50,609 nucleotides of DNA from Halalkalibacter alkalisediminis (GTDB lineage Bacteria > Bacillota > Bacilli > Bacillales > Bacillaceae_D), in contig NZ_JAQQWT010000023.1 of the NCBI RefSeq assembly GCF_028610705.1, forward strand, positions 1 to 50,609, given 5' to 3'. The notes beneath the pieces were generated by a model. The model was not told where the DNA came from, did no database searches, and saw only the letters and a program-made list of their open reading frames with translations. Both the position numbers and the translations under genes were made by a program. Shown in pieces: positions 16,690-26,263 of this stretch (positions are counted from its first letter, which is position 1; every line of letters begins with the position of its first letter).

Positions 16690-18054
16690 TTACTGATGAC
16701 CATTCACTTCATTAAGGGCCTCCTTTAACGTCTGCACTAGAAATGTTAGCTCTTCTTCTTCAATGGTTAAAGGCGGAGCTAATGTTAATACATTATTATA
16801 GCCTGCTACAGTAGCTCCATTCTTACCGATAATAACGCCCTTTTGTTTGCATGAAGCAATCACTTGATTAACAATGCTCACATCAACTGGTGTTTTCGTT
16901 TCTTTATCAGAGACGAGCTCTATCCCAATAAGCAATCCTTTGCCGCGCACATCACCCACAAAAGAATGATTTTGTAAATGATTACGTAAGTCATTTTTTA
17001 AACGCTCTCCTAACTCTTTGGAGCGTTCATATAGATTTTCCTCTTCCATTAATTCCAGGTTCTTTAGCGCAAGCGCACATGCTGCTGGACTTCCACCAAA
17101 TGTATTAACATGCCGAAAATAATCATATTGCTCAGATCCTTTAAAAGCATTATAAATTTCTTTTCGAACGGCCGTTGCGGAAAGAGGTAAATAGCCGCTT
17201 GTAATCCCTTTCGCCATCGTAATAATATCTGGCTTCACCCCATAGTTCATGAACCCGAAGGCCTCGCCGGTTCGTCCGAAGCCACAAATCACTTCATCTA
17301 CAATAAGCAATGCCCCGTGCTTTTCACAAACTTCCTTAACGGCTGACAAATACCCATCTGGCGGAATGAGTACTCCTCCTCCTGTAATGATTGGTTCCAT
17401 AATGACCCCGGCAATGGTATCACTTAACTCCCACGTCATCACGCGATCAATCTCTTTTACGGATTCTAGTTCCGAAGGGTCACAATCTAATTGATCAGTA
17501 GACCGATATACATCTGGAGGCGTTACATGAATGAAGCCAGGAGCTAACGGTTCGTACTTATATTTTCTTTCTGCCTGACCAGTGGCAGCGAGTGCTCCCA
17601 TTGAATTGCCGTGATAGGCTCGATATCTTGAAATAAACTTATAGCGATGACCTTCGCCTTTTTGCTGATGATATTGTCGAACGATTTTAAAAGCCGCTTC
17701 ATTTGCCTCTGAACCACTATTGGAAAAGAAAATAACATATTCGTCGCCTAGCATTTTGTTTAACTTTTCTCCAAGTTTAATGGCTGGTAAGTGACTTTGA
17801 GTCAGAGGAAAATAAGCCAATTCTTTTAACTGTTCATAAGCTGCATCAGCTAATTCTTTACGCCCATATCCTACATTCACGCACCATAGTCCTGACATAG
17901 CATCTAAATATTTATTCCCTTCATTATCGGTTATCCATACACCTTCTGCTTTCGTTACAACCATTGTCGTATCAGGATTATAAGGTTTCATGGAATGCCA
18001 AATATATTGCTCATCTTTTGTAAGAGCTTCATTCGTCTGATTAGTCCTTACCAT
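16690..18054 (-). CDS. Class III omega-aminotransferase, probable beta-alanine:pyruvate transaminase
   Basis: 454 residues, PLP-dependent fold type I. Visible motifs are LDAMSGLWCVNVGYGR near residue 50, FFSNSGSEANEAAFKIVRQY, LIVDEVICGFGRTG with the PLP-contacting Asp, and the Schiff-base Lys in ITMAKGITSGYLPLSA. Ribosome site AGAGGAGG. Enzymes of this type move the amino group of beta-alanine to pyruvate, giving malonate semialdehyde. The CoA-acylating dehydrogenase just upstream in the operon uses exactly that product. GABA or other omega-amino acids are alternatives. Confidence 0.88.
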   Translation of the reverse strand: MVRTNQTNEALTKDEQYIWHSMKPYNPDTTMVVTKAEGVWITDNEGNKYLDAMSGLWCVNVGYGRKELADAAYEQLKELAYFPLTQSHLPAIKLGEKLNKMLGDEYVIFFSNSGSEANEAAFKIVRQYHQQKGEGHRYKFISRYRAYHGNSMGALAATGQAERKYKYEPLAPGFIHVTPPDVYRSTDQLDCDPSELESVKEIDRVMTWELSDTIAGVIMEPIITGGGVLIPPDGYLSAVKEVCEKHGALLIVDEVICGFGRTGEAFGFMNYGVKPDIITMAKGITSGYLPLSATAVRKEIYNAFKGSEQYDYFRHVNTFGGSPAACALALKNLELMEEENLYERSKELGERLKNDLRNHLQNHSFVGDVRGKGLLIGIELVSDKETKTPVDVSIVNQVIASCKQKGVIIGKNGATVAGYNNVLTLAPPLTIEEEELTFLVQTLKEALNEVNGHQ

Positions 18055-18189
18055 TGCCGCCCCTCCTCTAGGAAAGTCTCAAGAATAATGTAGGTTGCTG
18101 TCGCGGTCTCGAACCTTTATAACAAAACACGACCTGATCGAACTCTATAAGGTTAACTTGTATAAAACGAGTTTGACCCTCTCGAACTT

Positions 18190-19659
18190 CTAAAAATCAA
18201 ACCTAGTTGTAATCATCTTTTTCCGAGTGTAGAAATTCACTCCATCCTTGCCATTTACATGAAGATCTCCGTAGAACGAATCCTTCCAGCCTGAGAACGG
18301 GAAGAATGCCATTGTGGCCGGTACACCGACATTCACTCCAAGCATTCCTGCATCTGCTTCTTCTCGGAATTGACGGATTGCTTTTGCATCCTTTGTATAG
18401 ATCGTAGCTCCATTCCCAAATCTAGATTTTCTAATGTAATCTAAACTTTCATCTAAATCCCCTGCACGAAGCAAACTAATAAGCGGAGCAAAGATCTCCT
18501 CTTTTGCAATTGTCATATCCGGTGTTACATGGTCAAAGATTGTGGGACCTAAGAAATTCCCACTTTTCATTTCTTCCATTTCTTTTCTTCCATCTCGAAT
18601 AAGTGAAGCCCCTTCTTCCACCCCTTTTTCAATATACCCAAGCACTTTTGCACGATGTGACTCTCGAATGACTGGAGTTAGTAATACCTCCTCGTCTAAT
18701 CCATTGCCAATAGTCAATTGATTCGCTTTAGCCTTTAATTGACTGACAAATGATTCACCATCTCCAACCACCACTACAGCACTACATGCCATACAACGTT
18801 GACCGGCGCTGCCATAAGCCGATGCGATAATATGTTCAACCGCTTTTTCCACATCTGCATCCGGCATGACAATATGGTGGTTTTTAGCTCCTGAAAGTGC
18901 TTGGACCCTCTTGCCATTGGCTGCGGCTCGTTCATACACATATTTTGCTACTGGCTGAGAGCCAACAAATGAGATAGCCTTCACATCTTCGTGATCAAGT
19001 AACCCATTTACCACATCATGTGCCCCGTGAACAACGTTCAATACACCAGCTGGAGCTCCAGCTTGAGTAAACAACTCTGCAAGCTTATTAGCTAACATTG
19101 GCGTTCTTTCTGATGGCTTTAAAACGAACGTGTTTCCACATGCAATCGCTAATGGGAACATCCATAAAGGAACCATCATTGGGAAATTGAATGGCGTTAT
19201 TCCTCCGATTACTCCTAATGGATAGCGAAACATTTCTGAATCAATCTCTTCTGCAATCCCAGATAACGACTCTCCCATCATTAACGTTGGAGCCCCACTT
19301 GCAAATTCAACACATTCAATCCCACGTTGCACTTCACCGTGTGCTTCTTTATATGCTTTTCCGTTCTCTAGAACGATAAGCTCTGCAAGTTCATCGTGAT
19401 GATCTGTTAACAATGTATGATATTTAAACAGGATTCTAGCGCGTTTTGGAACAGGGATATTTTTCCAATAGCTAAAAGCTTCTTTTGCCGCATTTACAGC
19501 CTGATCCACATCCGCTCTAGCAGAAACGGGCACAGTTGCCACAATGTCTCCTGTTGCTGGGTTGGGCACTTCTAAAGTTTCATGACTACTTGATTCTACC
19601 CACTTACCATTAATAAAATTTTTCAAAACATTTGTTTGTTTTTTTGCCACTGCCATCAT
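18190..19659 (-). CDS. mmsA: (Methyl)malonate-semialdehyde dehydrogenase, CoA-acylating
   Basis: 489 residues of the MmsA/IolA branch of the ALDH superfamily: NFINGKWVESSS at the N-terminus, GGITPFNFPMMVPLWMFPLA, and the catalytic Cys in AGQRCMACSAVVVVG. The C-terminal FYTRKKMITTRF is characteristic. The enzyme converts malonate semialdehyde plus CoA and NAD+ to acetyl-CoA, CO2 and NADH, and methylmalonate semialdehyde to propionyl-CoA. AGGAGG stands 5 nt before the ATG. Upstream of the aminotransferase, with 135 nt between, it completes the path from beta-alanine to central metabolism. No inositol or valine genes are nearby, so a pyrimidine role is more likely than IolA's. Confidence 0.92.
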   Translation of the reverse strand: MMAVAKKQTNVLKNFINGKWVESSSHETLEVPNPATGDIVATVPVSARADVDQAVNAAKEAFSYWKNIPVPKRARILFKYHTLLTDHHDELAELIVLENGKAYKEAHGEVQRGIECVEFASGAPTLMMGESLSGIAEEIDSEMFRYPLGVIGGITPFNFPMMVPLWMFPLAIACGNTFVLKPSERTPMLANKLAELFTQAGAPAGVLNVVHGAHDVVNGLLDHEDVKAISFVGSQPVAKYVYERAAANGKRVQALSGAKNHHIVMPDADVEKAVEHIIASAYGSAGQRCMACSAVVVVGDGESFVSQLKAKANQLTIGNGLDEEVLLTPVIRESHRAKVLGYIEKGVEEGASLIRDGRKEMEEMKSGNFLGPTIFDHVTPDMTIAKEEIFAPLISLLRAGDLDESLDYIRKSRFGNGATIYTKDAKAIRQFREEADAGMLGVNVGVPATMAFFPFSGWKDSFYGDLHVNGKDGVNFYTRKKMITTRFDF

Positions 19660-19803
19660 CTACGCCTCCTATTTGTTCATTGTTTTTCTCTTCCTTCATT
19701 ATCTCTTATTGCTTAATCGTATTCATTAGACATAACGTCAAATACCTCAGTGAAAATATTCCACAAAATGAACAGTCATTGTTTCTAAGGCTAACGAAAA
19801 CAC

Positions 19804-19834
19804 AAAAAGCACTAAATCCTAAGATTTAAGTGCT
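19804..19834 (-). terminator. Terminator overlapping the stop of the PucR-type regulator
   Basis: On the minus strand AGCACTTAAATC pairs with GATTTAGTGCT and is followed by TTTTT. The stem begins at the regulator stop codon, so the regulator and the mmsA-aminotransferase pair are probably separate transcripts. Confidence 0.8.
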
Positions 19835-21443
19835 ACATTTCATTTGCTAATACTTGTGTATGATTCTCAATTGTTAAAAAGTCATAAGCAAGAAGCATAA
19901 ATTCAATGGCTAGCCTTTTCTCCGAACTCATAAAGTCATTTCCAAGAAGGGTTTCCAACTTCTCGATTCGGTGATACATCGTTTGCCTTACTACATAAAG
20001 TTTTTTGGCCGTTTCCTGTTTAGAACCATTACATGCTAAATACGTTTTTAATGTCTCAACCAACTTACCATTGTATTTTTGATCGTATTCAATCACAGGC
20101 TGTAAATACTCCATCACAATTTCTTGAAGATCACTATGCTTATTGATTAAAGATATAATTCGATACATATGTAGATCTTCATAAAAATAGCTTTTCCCTT
20201 TTTCTGTCAGCATATCTTGAAGCAATAAAGTTTCTTTCGCCGTTTTATAACTAATATGTATCTCACTTAGGTGATTTACAAATTTGCCTACTCCAAAAGA
20301 AATAGAGGAAAGTTTTAGTTTCTCTGAAAAATCAGCCGTTTTAAAACGAATGAACGCTTGTGACAATCTAGTTTTCCATGTTTTTCTTGTACGCTGATTA
20401 CCCAGAATGAAAATGATATGATTTCTAATCTCGATTGGAAACACATAAAAACCTTGTTGTTCAAAAATCGTTCGGATGTGAAGTTTAAAGTACGTTTTAT
20501 CTAAAATAGAAGATTGGTCCGTTAAATGTAGTTTACAAGTACAAACGACTCCCCCATTTAACTTAAGTCCTGGATCCACATATGTTAAATGCTCCCTTAT
20601 ATCCACATTACTGTGGTGACCATTAAGCCAGTCCGTCATCCATTCAGCTTCTTCCATTCTTCTTTTTTCTTCCACGTATAAAACTCGTAATAGGTGTTGA
20701 GCTAGTGCTGTTGTGGTACGATCAAGAATAAGTAAATCAAATTCGGCTAATTCCCTATCATTTGAAATAATAACTAATTCAGCAAATTGATTTCCTAGAA
20801 CTTGAACAGGCTGTCGCGCAATCGAATTCAATCCGTTCTGCTCGTTTGTTTGGATTCGTTCTAGCAATATATGTCTTTCATTAGCTGGTAACTCCGGTAT
20901 GCAGAAGATTTCATTATCAAACAACGCCACTACTTGTACATCCAAAAATGTTTGAAAAAACACAAGAATCTCTTCATGGTGATTGATTTCAAGTAACTGC
21001 CTATTTAATCGTTGTGAATAACTTTCTAAGTCTGTAATCATTTGGTACTGATGGTTAATGAGTAAGGAATGAATATCTTGAGTAATTTGAACAAATGGTA
21101 CCTCTTCATGAAAGAGAATGATAGGGAATTGATGTTCATTTGCAACATCGATAATATCTTGAGGAATCGTTGAGGTATGCGTATTAATTTCAATACATAA
21201 TCCTGATGCTTGACTTTCAATTAATTGTGATAAGAAGGACATAAATAATGCTTGATTTTCCTTCCAGCCCAGTCCTGTTGTTAGAACGAGCTCATCTCCA
21301 TTAAGTAGCTTTTTAATATTAATCACTTCAACCACATGAACCCATTTGACGTTCCGATTCAGCCCACCTTCACCAGCAATTACTTCCGTACGTTCAAAGT
21401 GCTTTCGTTTTAATATTTCATTAATCGTTATATAAGATTTCAT
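19833..21443 (-). CDS. PucR-family transcription regulator
   Basis: 536 residues. The N-terminal ~130 residues are a PucR domain (VIAGEGGLNRNVKWVHVVE, then NGDELVLTTGLGW). The C-terminal ~70 residues are a CdaR/PucR-type helix-turn-helix (LACNGSKQETAKKLYVVRQTMYHRI). The middle lacks clear motifs, as usual for the family. B. subtilis PucR controls purine degradation; relatives control GABA and pyrimidine use. Lying inside a full uracil degradation cluster, it is the natural candidate for its regulator, sensing a pathway intermediate; that is inference. GAGG stands 9 nt before the ATG, and its own terminator follows. Confidence 0.88.
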   Translation of the reverse strand: MKSYITINEILKRKHFERTEVIAGEGGLNRNVKWVHVVEVINIKKLLNGDELVLTTGLGWKENQALFMSFLSQLIESQASGLCIEINTHTSTIPQDIIDVANEHQFPIILFHEEVPFVQITQDIHSLLINHQYQMITDLESYSQRLNRQLLEINHHEEILVFFQTFLDVQVVALFDNEIFCIPELPANERHILLERIQTNEQNGLNSIARQPVQVLGNQFAELVIISNDRELAEFDLLILDRTTTALAQHLLRVLYVEEKRRMEEAEWMTDWLNGHHSNVDIREHLTYVDPGLKLNGGVVCTCKLHLTDQSSILDKTYFKLHIRTIFEQQGFYVFPIEIRNHIIFILGNQRTRKTWKTRLSQAFIRFKTADFSEKLKLSSISFGVGKFVNHLSEIHISYKTAKETLLLQDMLTEKGKSYFYEDLHMYRIISLINKHSDLQEIVMEYLQPVIEYDQKYNGKLVETLKTYLACNGSKQETAKKLYVVRQTMYHRIEKLETLLGNDFMSSEKRLAIEFMLLAYDFLTIENHTQVLANEM

Positions 21444-21556
21444 TTATTCACTTCCTCTATATAACTTCTACTCCTTAATATAAAATCGAAATATTTATGT
21501 CTATATCTATTATAATAGTAAATGTATCTTAAAATGAATGATTTTTCTAATTTCCC

Positions 21557-21592
21557 CAAAAAAACCAGACAAAGGTCTCCCTCAGCCTGGTT
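21557..21592 (-). terminator. Terminator after the small gene in the pyrimidine operon
   Basis: On the minus strand AACCAGG and CTGGTT pair around a purine-rich loop and are followed by seven T's. It lies ~55 nt after the stop of the 74-residue gene and closes the operon that begins with beta-ureidopropionase. Confidence 0.75.
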
Positions 21593-21647
21593 CTTCTCTG
21601 TATTCATCTCAATGTCATTCTAACATTTTTTACTCAGGAGGTGTCCA

Positions 21648-21872
21648 TTATTGGTTTGATAGAATAATAGAACTAAAGTATTTTCTAGCATCAGCGGTTA
21701 AAATGTGTAGCCTTTCAACCGGTTCTTTGTAGCCAGCTGAATCCGGAGTCAATAATTCAAATTCAACAAATGCCCCGCTCAGATTTTCTGCAACAGCCTT
21801 TATCTGATAGCCCTGTTCAATGAGAAAATCAATTTTTTCTCTTTCTGCCATGAATTCCTGGTATGAAGACAT
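21648..21872 (-). CDS. Small conserved-looking protein of unknown function, 74 residues
   Basis: I do not recognise the family. The product is acidic, soluble and looks like a small alpha/beta domain: a helix (SSYQEFMAEREKIDFLIEQGY), strands (QIKAVAENLSGAFVEFELL) and a C-terminal helix (RLHILTADARKYFSSIIL). AAAGGGG precedes the ATG at good distance. It starts 26 nt after the NCS1 permease stop and is followed by a terminator, so it is the last gene of the pyrimidine operon. A role in regulation or in modulating the permease or an enzyme is possible, but nothing in the sequence shows it. Confidence 0.7.
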   Translation of the reverse strand: MSSYQEFMAEREKIDFLIEQGYQIKAVAENLSGAFVEFELLTPDSAGYKEPVERLHILTADARKYFSSIILSNQ

Positions 21873-21898
21873 GCTTGAATCCCCTTTCTATCTTGCTT

Positions 21899-23368
21899 CT
21901 AATTGTTTACTGAGACAGTTGATTCGGGATCGACTTCGATCCCTTCTTCTATTACCCAGTCTCTTCCAACCGTAATACCTAAATACTTTTCATCACTTGG
22001 ATCCTCCATTTCAGCTTGTTTGTATTTGACGAACCACCAATATTTTGCAAGGAAGTAATAAGCGGTCAAGCCAACAGCAAATCCGACAATAAACGAATAG
22101 TTGGATAAAAAGTAAGCTGCTATTCCACCTAAAACAAAGGCAATAAAACCTGCTAAATTAAATCCACCTAAATATGTGTATTGACCTTCATCCCTATACA
22201 GATCTGGAACATTCACTCGGCGCTTACGAATGAGATAGTAATCTGCAACTAGAATTCCTACAATGGCTGATAAGATACCCCCAACAATTAATAAAGCTGG
22301 AATGATGATGCTAAACAAACTCCACGGTTGAACAAGAGAACCGATTATACCTGCTGCAACAACCCCTGCCCAAAACGGCACTTTAGGTCCACCTACATTT
22401 GAAAATATCGTTGCTGCTGGAATTAAATTCGCTGAGATATTGGTTGACCACTGTGCAAAGACAATCATGAGTAGGAGAACCCCTAATATTAAGCCTGTCG
22501 CTGCTTGTTGAAGGGCAACAACTGGATCATAATTAGAGACGGCAATATAAGAAACCCCTCCAATAATAACCATAAAAGTTTGTGTAATGGGTAAAGCAAT
22601 TAAACTACCGACAATTTGTGATTTATTTCGTTTAATCCAACTTCTTTCGTGTTTCGGCGCTTTAATAAAGCGAGAAATGGACGGCATATCTGCTGCTAAC
22701 GTTCCCCAAAAGCCCATATTACTCATAATGACGACGATAAATGCAGTTATCGCCGCACCACCAGTTACTGGACTTTCAATCCAAGCCCAAACATCACGAC
22801 CTTCGGCTAATGCTTTATCTGCCAGAGTCAGGTACATCCATCCTGAAATGATGATGATGATAGGAGCTGCTAAATCTGCGAAACGTTCAACGGCTTTAAT
22901 CCCGAGTGAGGTATTCACAATTTGAAGCGTCGCAAAAATTAAGAAACAGACAAACCAATTATCAAAACCGAACAATACAAATAAGATGCCATTCATTGCT
23001 GTTGAACCGAAGTACGTATTGATACCAAACCAACAGGAAGCAACAAATCCACGAATAACAGAAGGAATATGAGTTCCAATCGTACCAAACGGAGCCCTTA
23101 GATAGACAGGAAAAGACAGTCCATGTTCAACACCAATGTCACCTGTCATCGTCATAAAGAGACCAATTGCTACAGATCCAATAATTGTTGCCAAAACCAC
23201 CCAACCTAAGGAGAGGTTTTGAACACCAGCCCCACCAATTGCAAAAGCAGCTAAAACAACGGCCATACCAATCCAAATAAACGCAAACCCAAACGTTCCA
23301 ATCTTCTTTCCACTATGTGGAATTGGCAATAAATCTGGCGACTTTAAATGGCTTTGTTTTCCCTTCAT
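21899..23368 (-). CDS. NCS1-family permease (uracil/hydantoin/allantoin type)
   Basis: 489 residues with ~12 membrane helices. The start FGFAFIWIGMAVVLAAFAIGG and the later WAWIESPVTGGAAITAFIVVIM, NMGFWGTLAADMPSISRFIK and FAQWSTNISANLIPAATIFSN match the Mhp1/PucI/allantoin permease branch, which moves hydantoins, allantoin or uracil with a cation. The hydrophilic tail (YKQAEMEDPSDEKYLGITVGRDW) is usual for this group. Good ribosome site (GAAGGGTGAT). In this operon uracil or dihydrouracil is the likely cargo. It is clearly different from the second NCS1 protein at 11 kb. Confidence 0.88.
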   Translation of the reverse strand: MKGKQSHLKSPDLLPIPHSGKKIGTFGFAFIWIGMAVVLAAFAIGGAGVQNLSLGWVVLATIIGSVAIGLFMTMTGDIGVEHGLSFPVYLRAPFGTIGTHIPSVIRGFVASCWFGINTYFGSTAMNGILFVLFGFDNWFVCFLIFATLQIVNTSLGIKAVERFADLAAPIIIIISGWMYLTLADKALAEGRDVWAWIESPVTGGAAITAFIVVIMSNMGFWGTLAADMPSISRFIKAPKHERSWIKRNKSQIVGSLIALPITQTFMVIIGGVSYIAVSNYDPVVALQQAATGLILGVLLLMIVFAQWSTNISANLIPAATIFSNVGGPKVPFWAGVVAAGIIGSLVQPWSLFSIIIPALLIVGGILSAIVGILVADYYLIRKRRVNVPDLYRDEGQYTYLGGFNLAGFIAFVLGGIAAYFLSNYSFIVGFAVGLTAYYFLAKYWWFVKYKQAEMEDPSDEKYLGITVGRDWVIEEGIEVDPESTVSVNN

Positions 23369-23447
23369 GGTATCACCCTTCAGTTATTATTATACTAAAT
23401 ATTCAGTTTATTATTAGCAAATGGCATTGTATATGTGTTCTTTGTCT

Positions 23448-23494
23448 AGCCCATTGCTCGACCTTGATTACCAAAGGTCAAGCAATGGCTTTTT
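23448..23494. other. Long intercistronic hairpin, U-tract on the opposite strand only
   Basis: Directly after the dihydropyrimidinase stop, AGCCATTGCTTGACCTT pairs with AAGGTCGAGCAATGGGCT around a short loop (17 bp with one bulge). On the minus strand, which carries the operon, no U-tract follows; on the plus strand TTTTT does. It may stabilise or segment the operon mRNA rather than end it, or act as a terminator against antisense transcription. Confidence 0.55.
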
Positions 23495-23496
23495 AA

Positions 23497-24918
23497 TCAT
23501 ATTGTTAATGAATTACTTTGTCTTACATCTGTTTTTTCTGAGTTATATTTGGCTCTTTTAAGATATCGACCATGTCCTAGCTTCCCGACAAACTGCTTTT
23601 CACGAATAACGAATTCACCACGAGATAACACTGTTACAGGCTCTCCTGTCACCTTCATGCCTTCAAAAGGATTATAATCAGCTGCCATATGATGAGTTTC
23701 TACAGAAATAATTCTTTCTATTTTCGGATCAAAAATGACAAGATCTGCGTCCGTTCCAACAGCAATGGTTCCTTTTTGTGGATATAATCCAAATAATTTT
23801 GCGATTCGAGTCGATGTAATATTAACAAATTGATTTAATGTGATACGACCTTTGTTTACTCCCTCTGAAAAAAGAATGCTTACTCGATCTTCGATAATCG
23901 GTCCTCCATTGGGGATCTTTGTAAAATCACCTTTTCCTAAATCCTTTTGTCCTTTGAAATCAAAAGAGCATTGATCTGACCCTAATGTTTGTAAGTCCCC
24001 ATTTTTTAGTGCATTCCACAATACGTCTTGATGCCACTTTTCTCTAAGAGGAGGTGACCATACGTACTTTGCACCCTCAAAGTCAGGCTTTTCTAGATAA
24101 GTTTGGTCGAGAACTAGATATTGGGGACATGTCTCTCCCCAAACGTCAAACCCTTTTCTTCTAGCATCTGCGATTTTCTCAACCGCATCAGCACAGGAAA
24201 CATGCACGACATACAACTGAGAATTGGCTAAACCGGTTAACTGCGTCGCTCTACTGGTTGCTTCTCCTTCTACTTCTGGTGGTCTAGTAAGAGCATGATA
24301 GATTGGATCTGTTTTTCCTTCTGCTAGCGCCTGTTGGATTAAATATTCGATGACATCTCCATTTTCAGCATGCACCATGACTAATCCACCAAGTTCTTTT
24401 GCCGCCACTAATGTTCGAAAGAGTGTTCCATCATCCGCTTGGAAGACATTTTTATAAGCCATAAATACTTTAAAAGACGTAATCCCCTCTTCGTCCATGA
24501 CGACCGGCAATTCTTCTAGGACGTCATCATTTATTTCTCCGATCATTAGATGGAATCCGTAGTCTATTACCGCTTTGTCCTTTGACTTTGCATGCCAAGT
24601 TTGAATCGCATTTGTCAAAGGCTCTCCTTTACTCGTTAAACAAAAATCGATCACCGTTGTCGTTCCGCCAAAAGCTGCAGCAATTGTCCCTGTTTCAAAA
24701 TCATCCTTGGAAACCGTTCCACCAAACGGCATTTCAAGATGTGTGTGAGGATCAATTGCCCCTGGAAACACATAGCACCCTTTTGCATCAATGACCTCTG
24801 CCCCGCCTACGGCTAAGTCTTGCCCTATACAGGAGATTTTTCCATTCTCAATAAGTAGGTCTGCTTGATACGTATCAGTAGCCGTTACAATGATTCCATT
24901 TTTTATGAGTTTTTTCAT
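23497..24918 (-). CDS. Dihydropyrimidinase (D-hydantoinase family)
   Basis: 473 residues, amidohydrolase fold with a binuclear zinc site: metal His pair in GAIDPHTHLEMP, carboxylated Lys in GITSFKVFMAYKN, His in GLVMVHAENGDV and LYVVHVSCADA, and Asp in LGSDQCSF. The enzyme opens dihydrouracil or dihydrothymine to N-carbamoyl-beta-alanine or N-carbamoyl-beta-aminoisobutyrate in the cytosol. Length is typical (460-490). It lies 18 nt after preA and before the permease. The ATG has AGGGGG ~11 nt upstream. Confidence 0.93.
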   Translation of the reverse strand: MKKLIKNGIIVTATDTYQADLLIENGKISCIGQDLAVGGAEVIDAKGCYVFPGAIDPHTHLEMPFGGTVSKDDFETGTIAAAFGGTTTVIDFCLTSKGEPLTNAIQTWHAKSKDKAVIDYGFHLMIGEINDDVLEELPVVMDEEGITSFKVFMAYKNVFQADDGTLFRTLVAAKELGGLVMVHAENGDVIEYLIQQALAEGKTDPIYHALTRPPEVEGEATSRATQLTGLANSQLYVVHVSCADAVEKIADARRKGFDVWGETCPQYLVLDQTYLEKPDFEGAKYVWSPPLREKWHQDVLWNALKNGDLQTLGSDQCSFDFKGQKDLGKGDFTKIPNGGPIIEDRVSILFSEGVNKGRITLNQFVNITSTRIAKLFGLYPQKGTIAVGTDADLVIFDPKIERIISVETHHMAADYNPFEGMKVTGEPVTVLSRGEFVIREKQFVGKLGHGRYLKRAKYNSEKTDVRQSNSLTI

Positions 24919-24936
24919 TATTCATTATTCCCCCTA

Positions 24937-26223
24937 TCACTTTCCTACATCGACTTCACAGCTTTGTATTGAACCGATTGCTGCTTGACGTTCGTTCCAT
25001 GTCATTGGTGGTTGTTCACTTTGAAGTTCAACCATGTCAATGGCACCATCCACTGGACATACGATTGAACATAGATTACAACCTACACAGTTATCTTCAT
25101 CTACTTTTAAGTAACTTTTCCCGTTTTCGTCCTTTAACATATCGATACATTGATGGGATGTATCTTCACAAGCAATATGACATTTATTACAGTTAATACA
25201 CACATCCGTGTTAATTCTAGCCGCTACTTTATAGTTCAGATCAAGATTCCCCCAATCTGAGTAGCGCGATACAGATTTCCCAACTATACCGTCAATGGAC
25301 TCGATCCCTTTTTCGTCTAAATAGTTGGAAAGCCCTTCGATCATGTCTTCAACAATGCGGAATCCATGGTGCATCGCTGCTGTACAAACTTGAACTCCTG
25401 TTGCCCCCATCAACAAGTATTCAACCGTATCCTTCCAGTTGGAGATGCCTCCGATTCCTGAAATAGGTACGTTAATGCGCGGATTGCGCGCACACTCTGC
25501 AACCATATTAAGAGCTATAGGTTTAACAGCTGGGCCACAATAACCACCATGAGCACCTTTACCAGCTACATGGGGAATGGTATTCCATGTATCAATATCA
25601 ACACCTGCTAAACTATTAATGGTGTTAATCATACTAATCGCATCAGCACCCCCTTGAACCGCTGCCTCTGCAGTTACCGTTATATCCGTAATGTTCGGTG
25701 TGAGCTTTACGATAACAGGTGTTTGGGCCACTTGTTTTGCCCAATATGTTTGCTTTTCTACTAATTCCGGAACTTGCCCAGAAGCAGCACCCATCCCACG
25801 CTCTGCCATCCCATGCGGACAACCAAAATTAAGTTCAAGACCGTCAACTCCAACATCCTCAACACGTTTAACGATCTCATGCCATTTTTCCTGTTTCGGT
25901 TCAACCATTAGCGAGGCAATAATGGCATGGTTTGGAAACTTCTTTTTCGTCTCATAAATTTCTTTTAAATTCACCTCAAGTGGACGATCTGTAATTAGTT
26001 CGATGTTATTAAAGCCTGCAACCTTTTGTCCATTAAAACTTACTGCAGCAAAACGAGAAGAAACATTTAAAATAGGATCTCCTAACGTCTTCCAAACAGC
26101 TCCCCCCCAACCTGCTTCAAATGCTCTTTGAACTTGGTAACCTGAATTAGTGGGTGGAGCCGAAGCAAGCCAAAATGGATTCGGCGATTTAATTCCTGCC
26201 AGGTTTATTTGTAGATCAGCCAT
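24937..26223 (-). CDS. preA: NAD-dependent dihydropyrimidine dehydrogenase, PreA subunit
   Basis: 428 residues. An FMN-binding (beta/alpha)8 barrel like dihydroorotate dehydrogenase (FWLASAPPTNSGYQVQRAFEAGW, LELNFGCPHGMAERGMG with the catalytic-loop Cys further on in SGIGGISNW-type context) is followed by a C-terminal ferredoxin domain with two [4Fe-4S] sites, CINCNKCHIAC and CVGCNLCSIVC. PreA reduces uracil and thymine to the 5,6-dihydro forms, using electrons from PreT. GAGGAGG lies upstream of the ATG. It follows preT by 40 nt, as in other bacteria. Confidence 0.94.
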   Translation of the reverse strand: MADLQINLAGIKSPNPFWLASAPPTNSGYQVQRAFEAGWGGAVWKTLGDPILNVSSRFAAVSFNGQKVAGFNNIELITDRPLEVNLKEIYETKKKFPNHAIIASLMVEPKQEKWHEIVKRVEDVGVDGLELNFGCPHGMAERGMGAASGQVPELVEKQTYWAKQVAQTPVIVKLTPNITDITVTAEAAVQGGADAISMINTINSLAGVDIDTWNTIPHVAGKGAHGGYCGPAVKPIALNMVAECARNPRINVPISGIGGISNWKDTVEYLLMGATGVQVCTAAMHHGFRIVEDMIEGLSNYLDEKGIESIDGIVGKSVSRYSDWGNLDLNYKVAARINTDVCINCNKCHIACEDTSHQCIDMLKDENGKSYLKVDEDNCVGCNLCSIVCPVDGAIDMVELQSEQPPMTWNERQAAIGSIQSCEVDVGK

Positions 26224-26263
26224 AATTGTATTAAACCTCCTCTTTTCTTTTAAATGAAAGCCT

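Noticed and set aside
18055-18189. Possible regulatory repeats (TCGAAC) between mmsA and the aminotransferase
   Set aside because: The copies are short and imperfect; no sigma-54 box, cre site or clear promoter could be supported.
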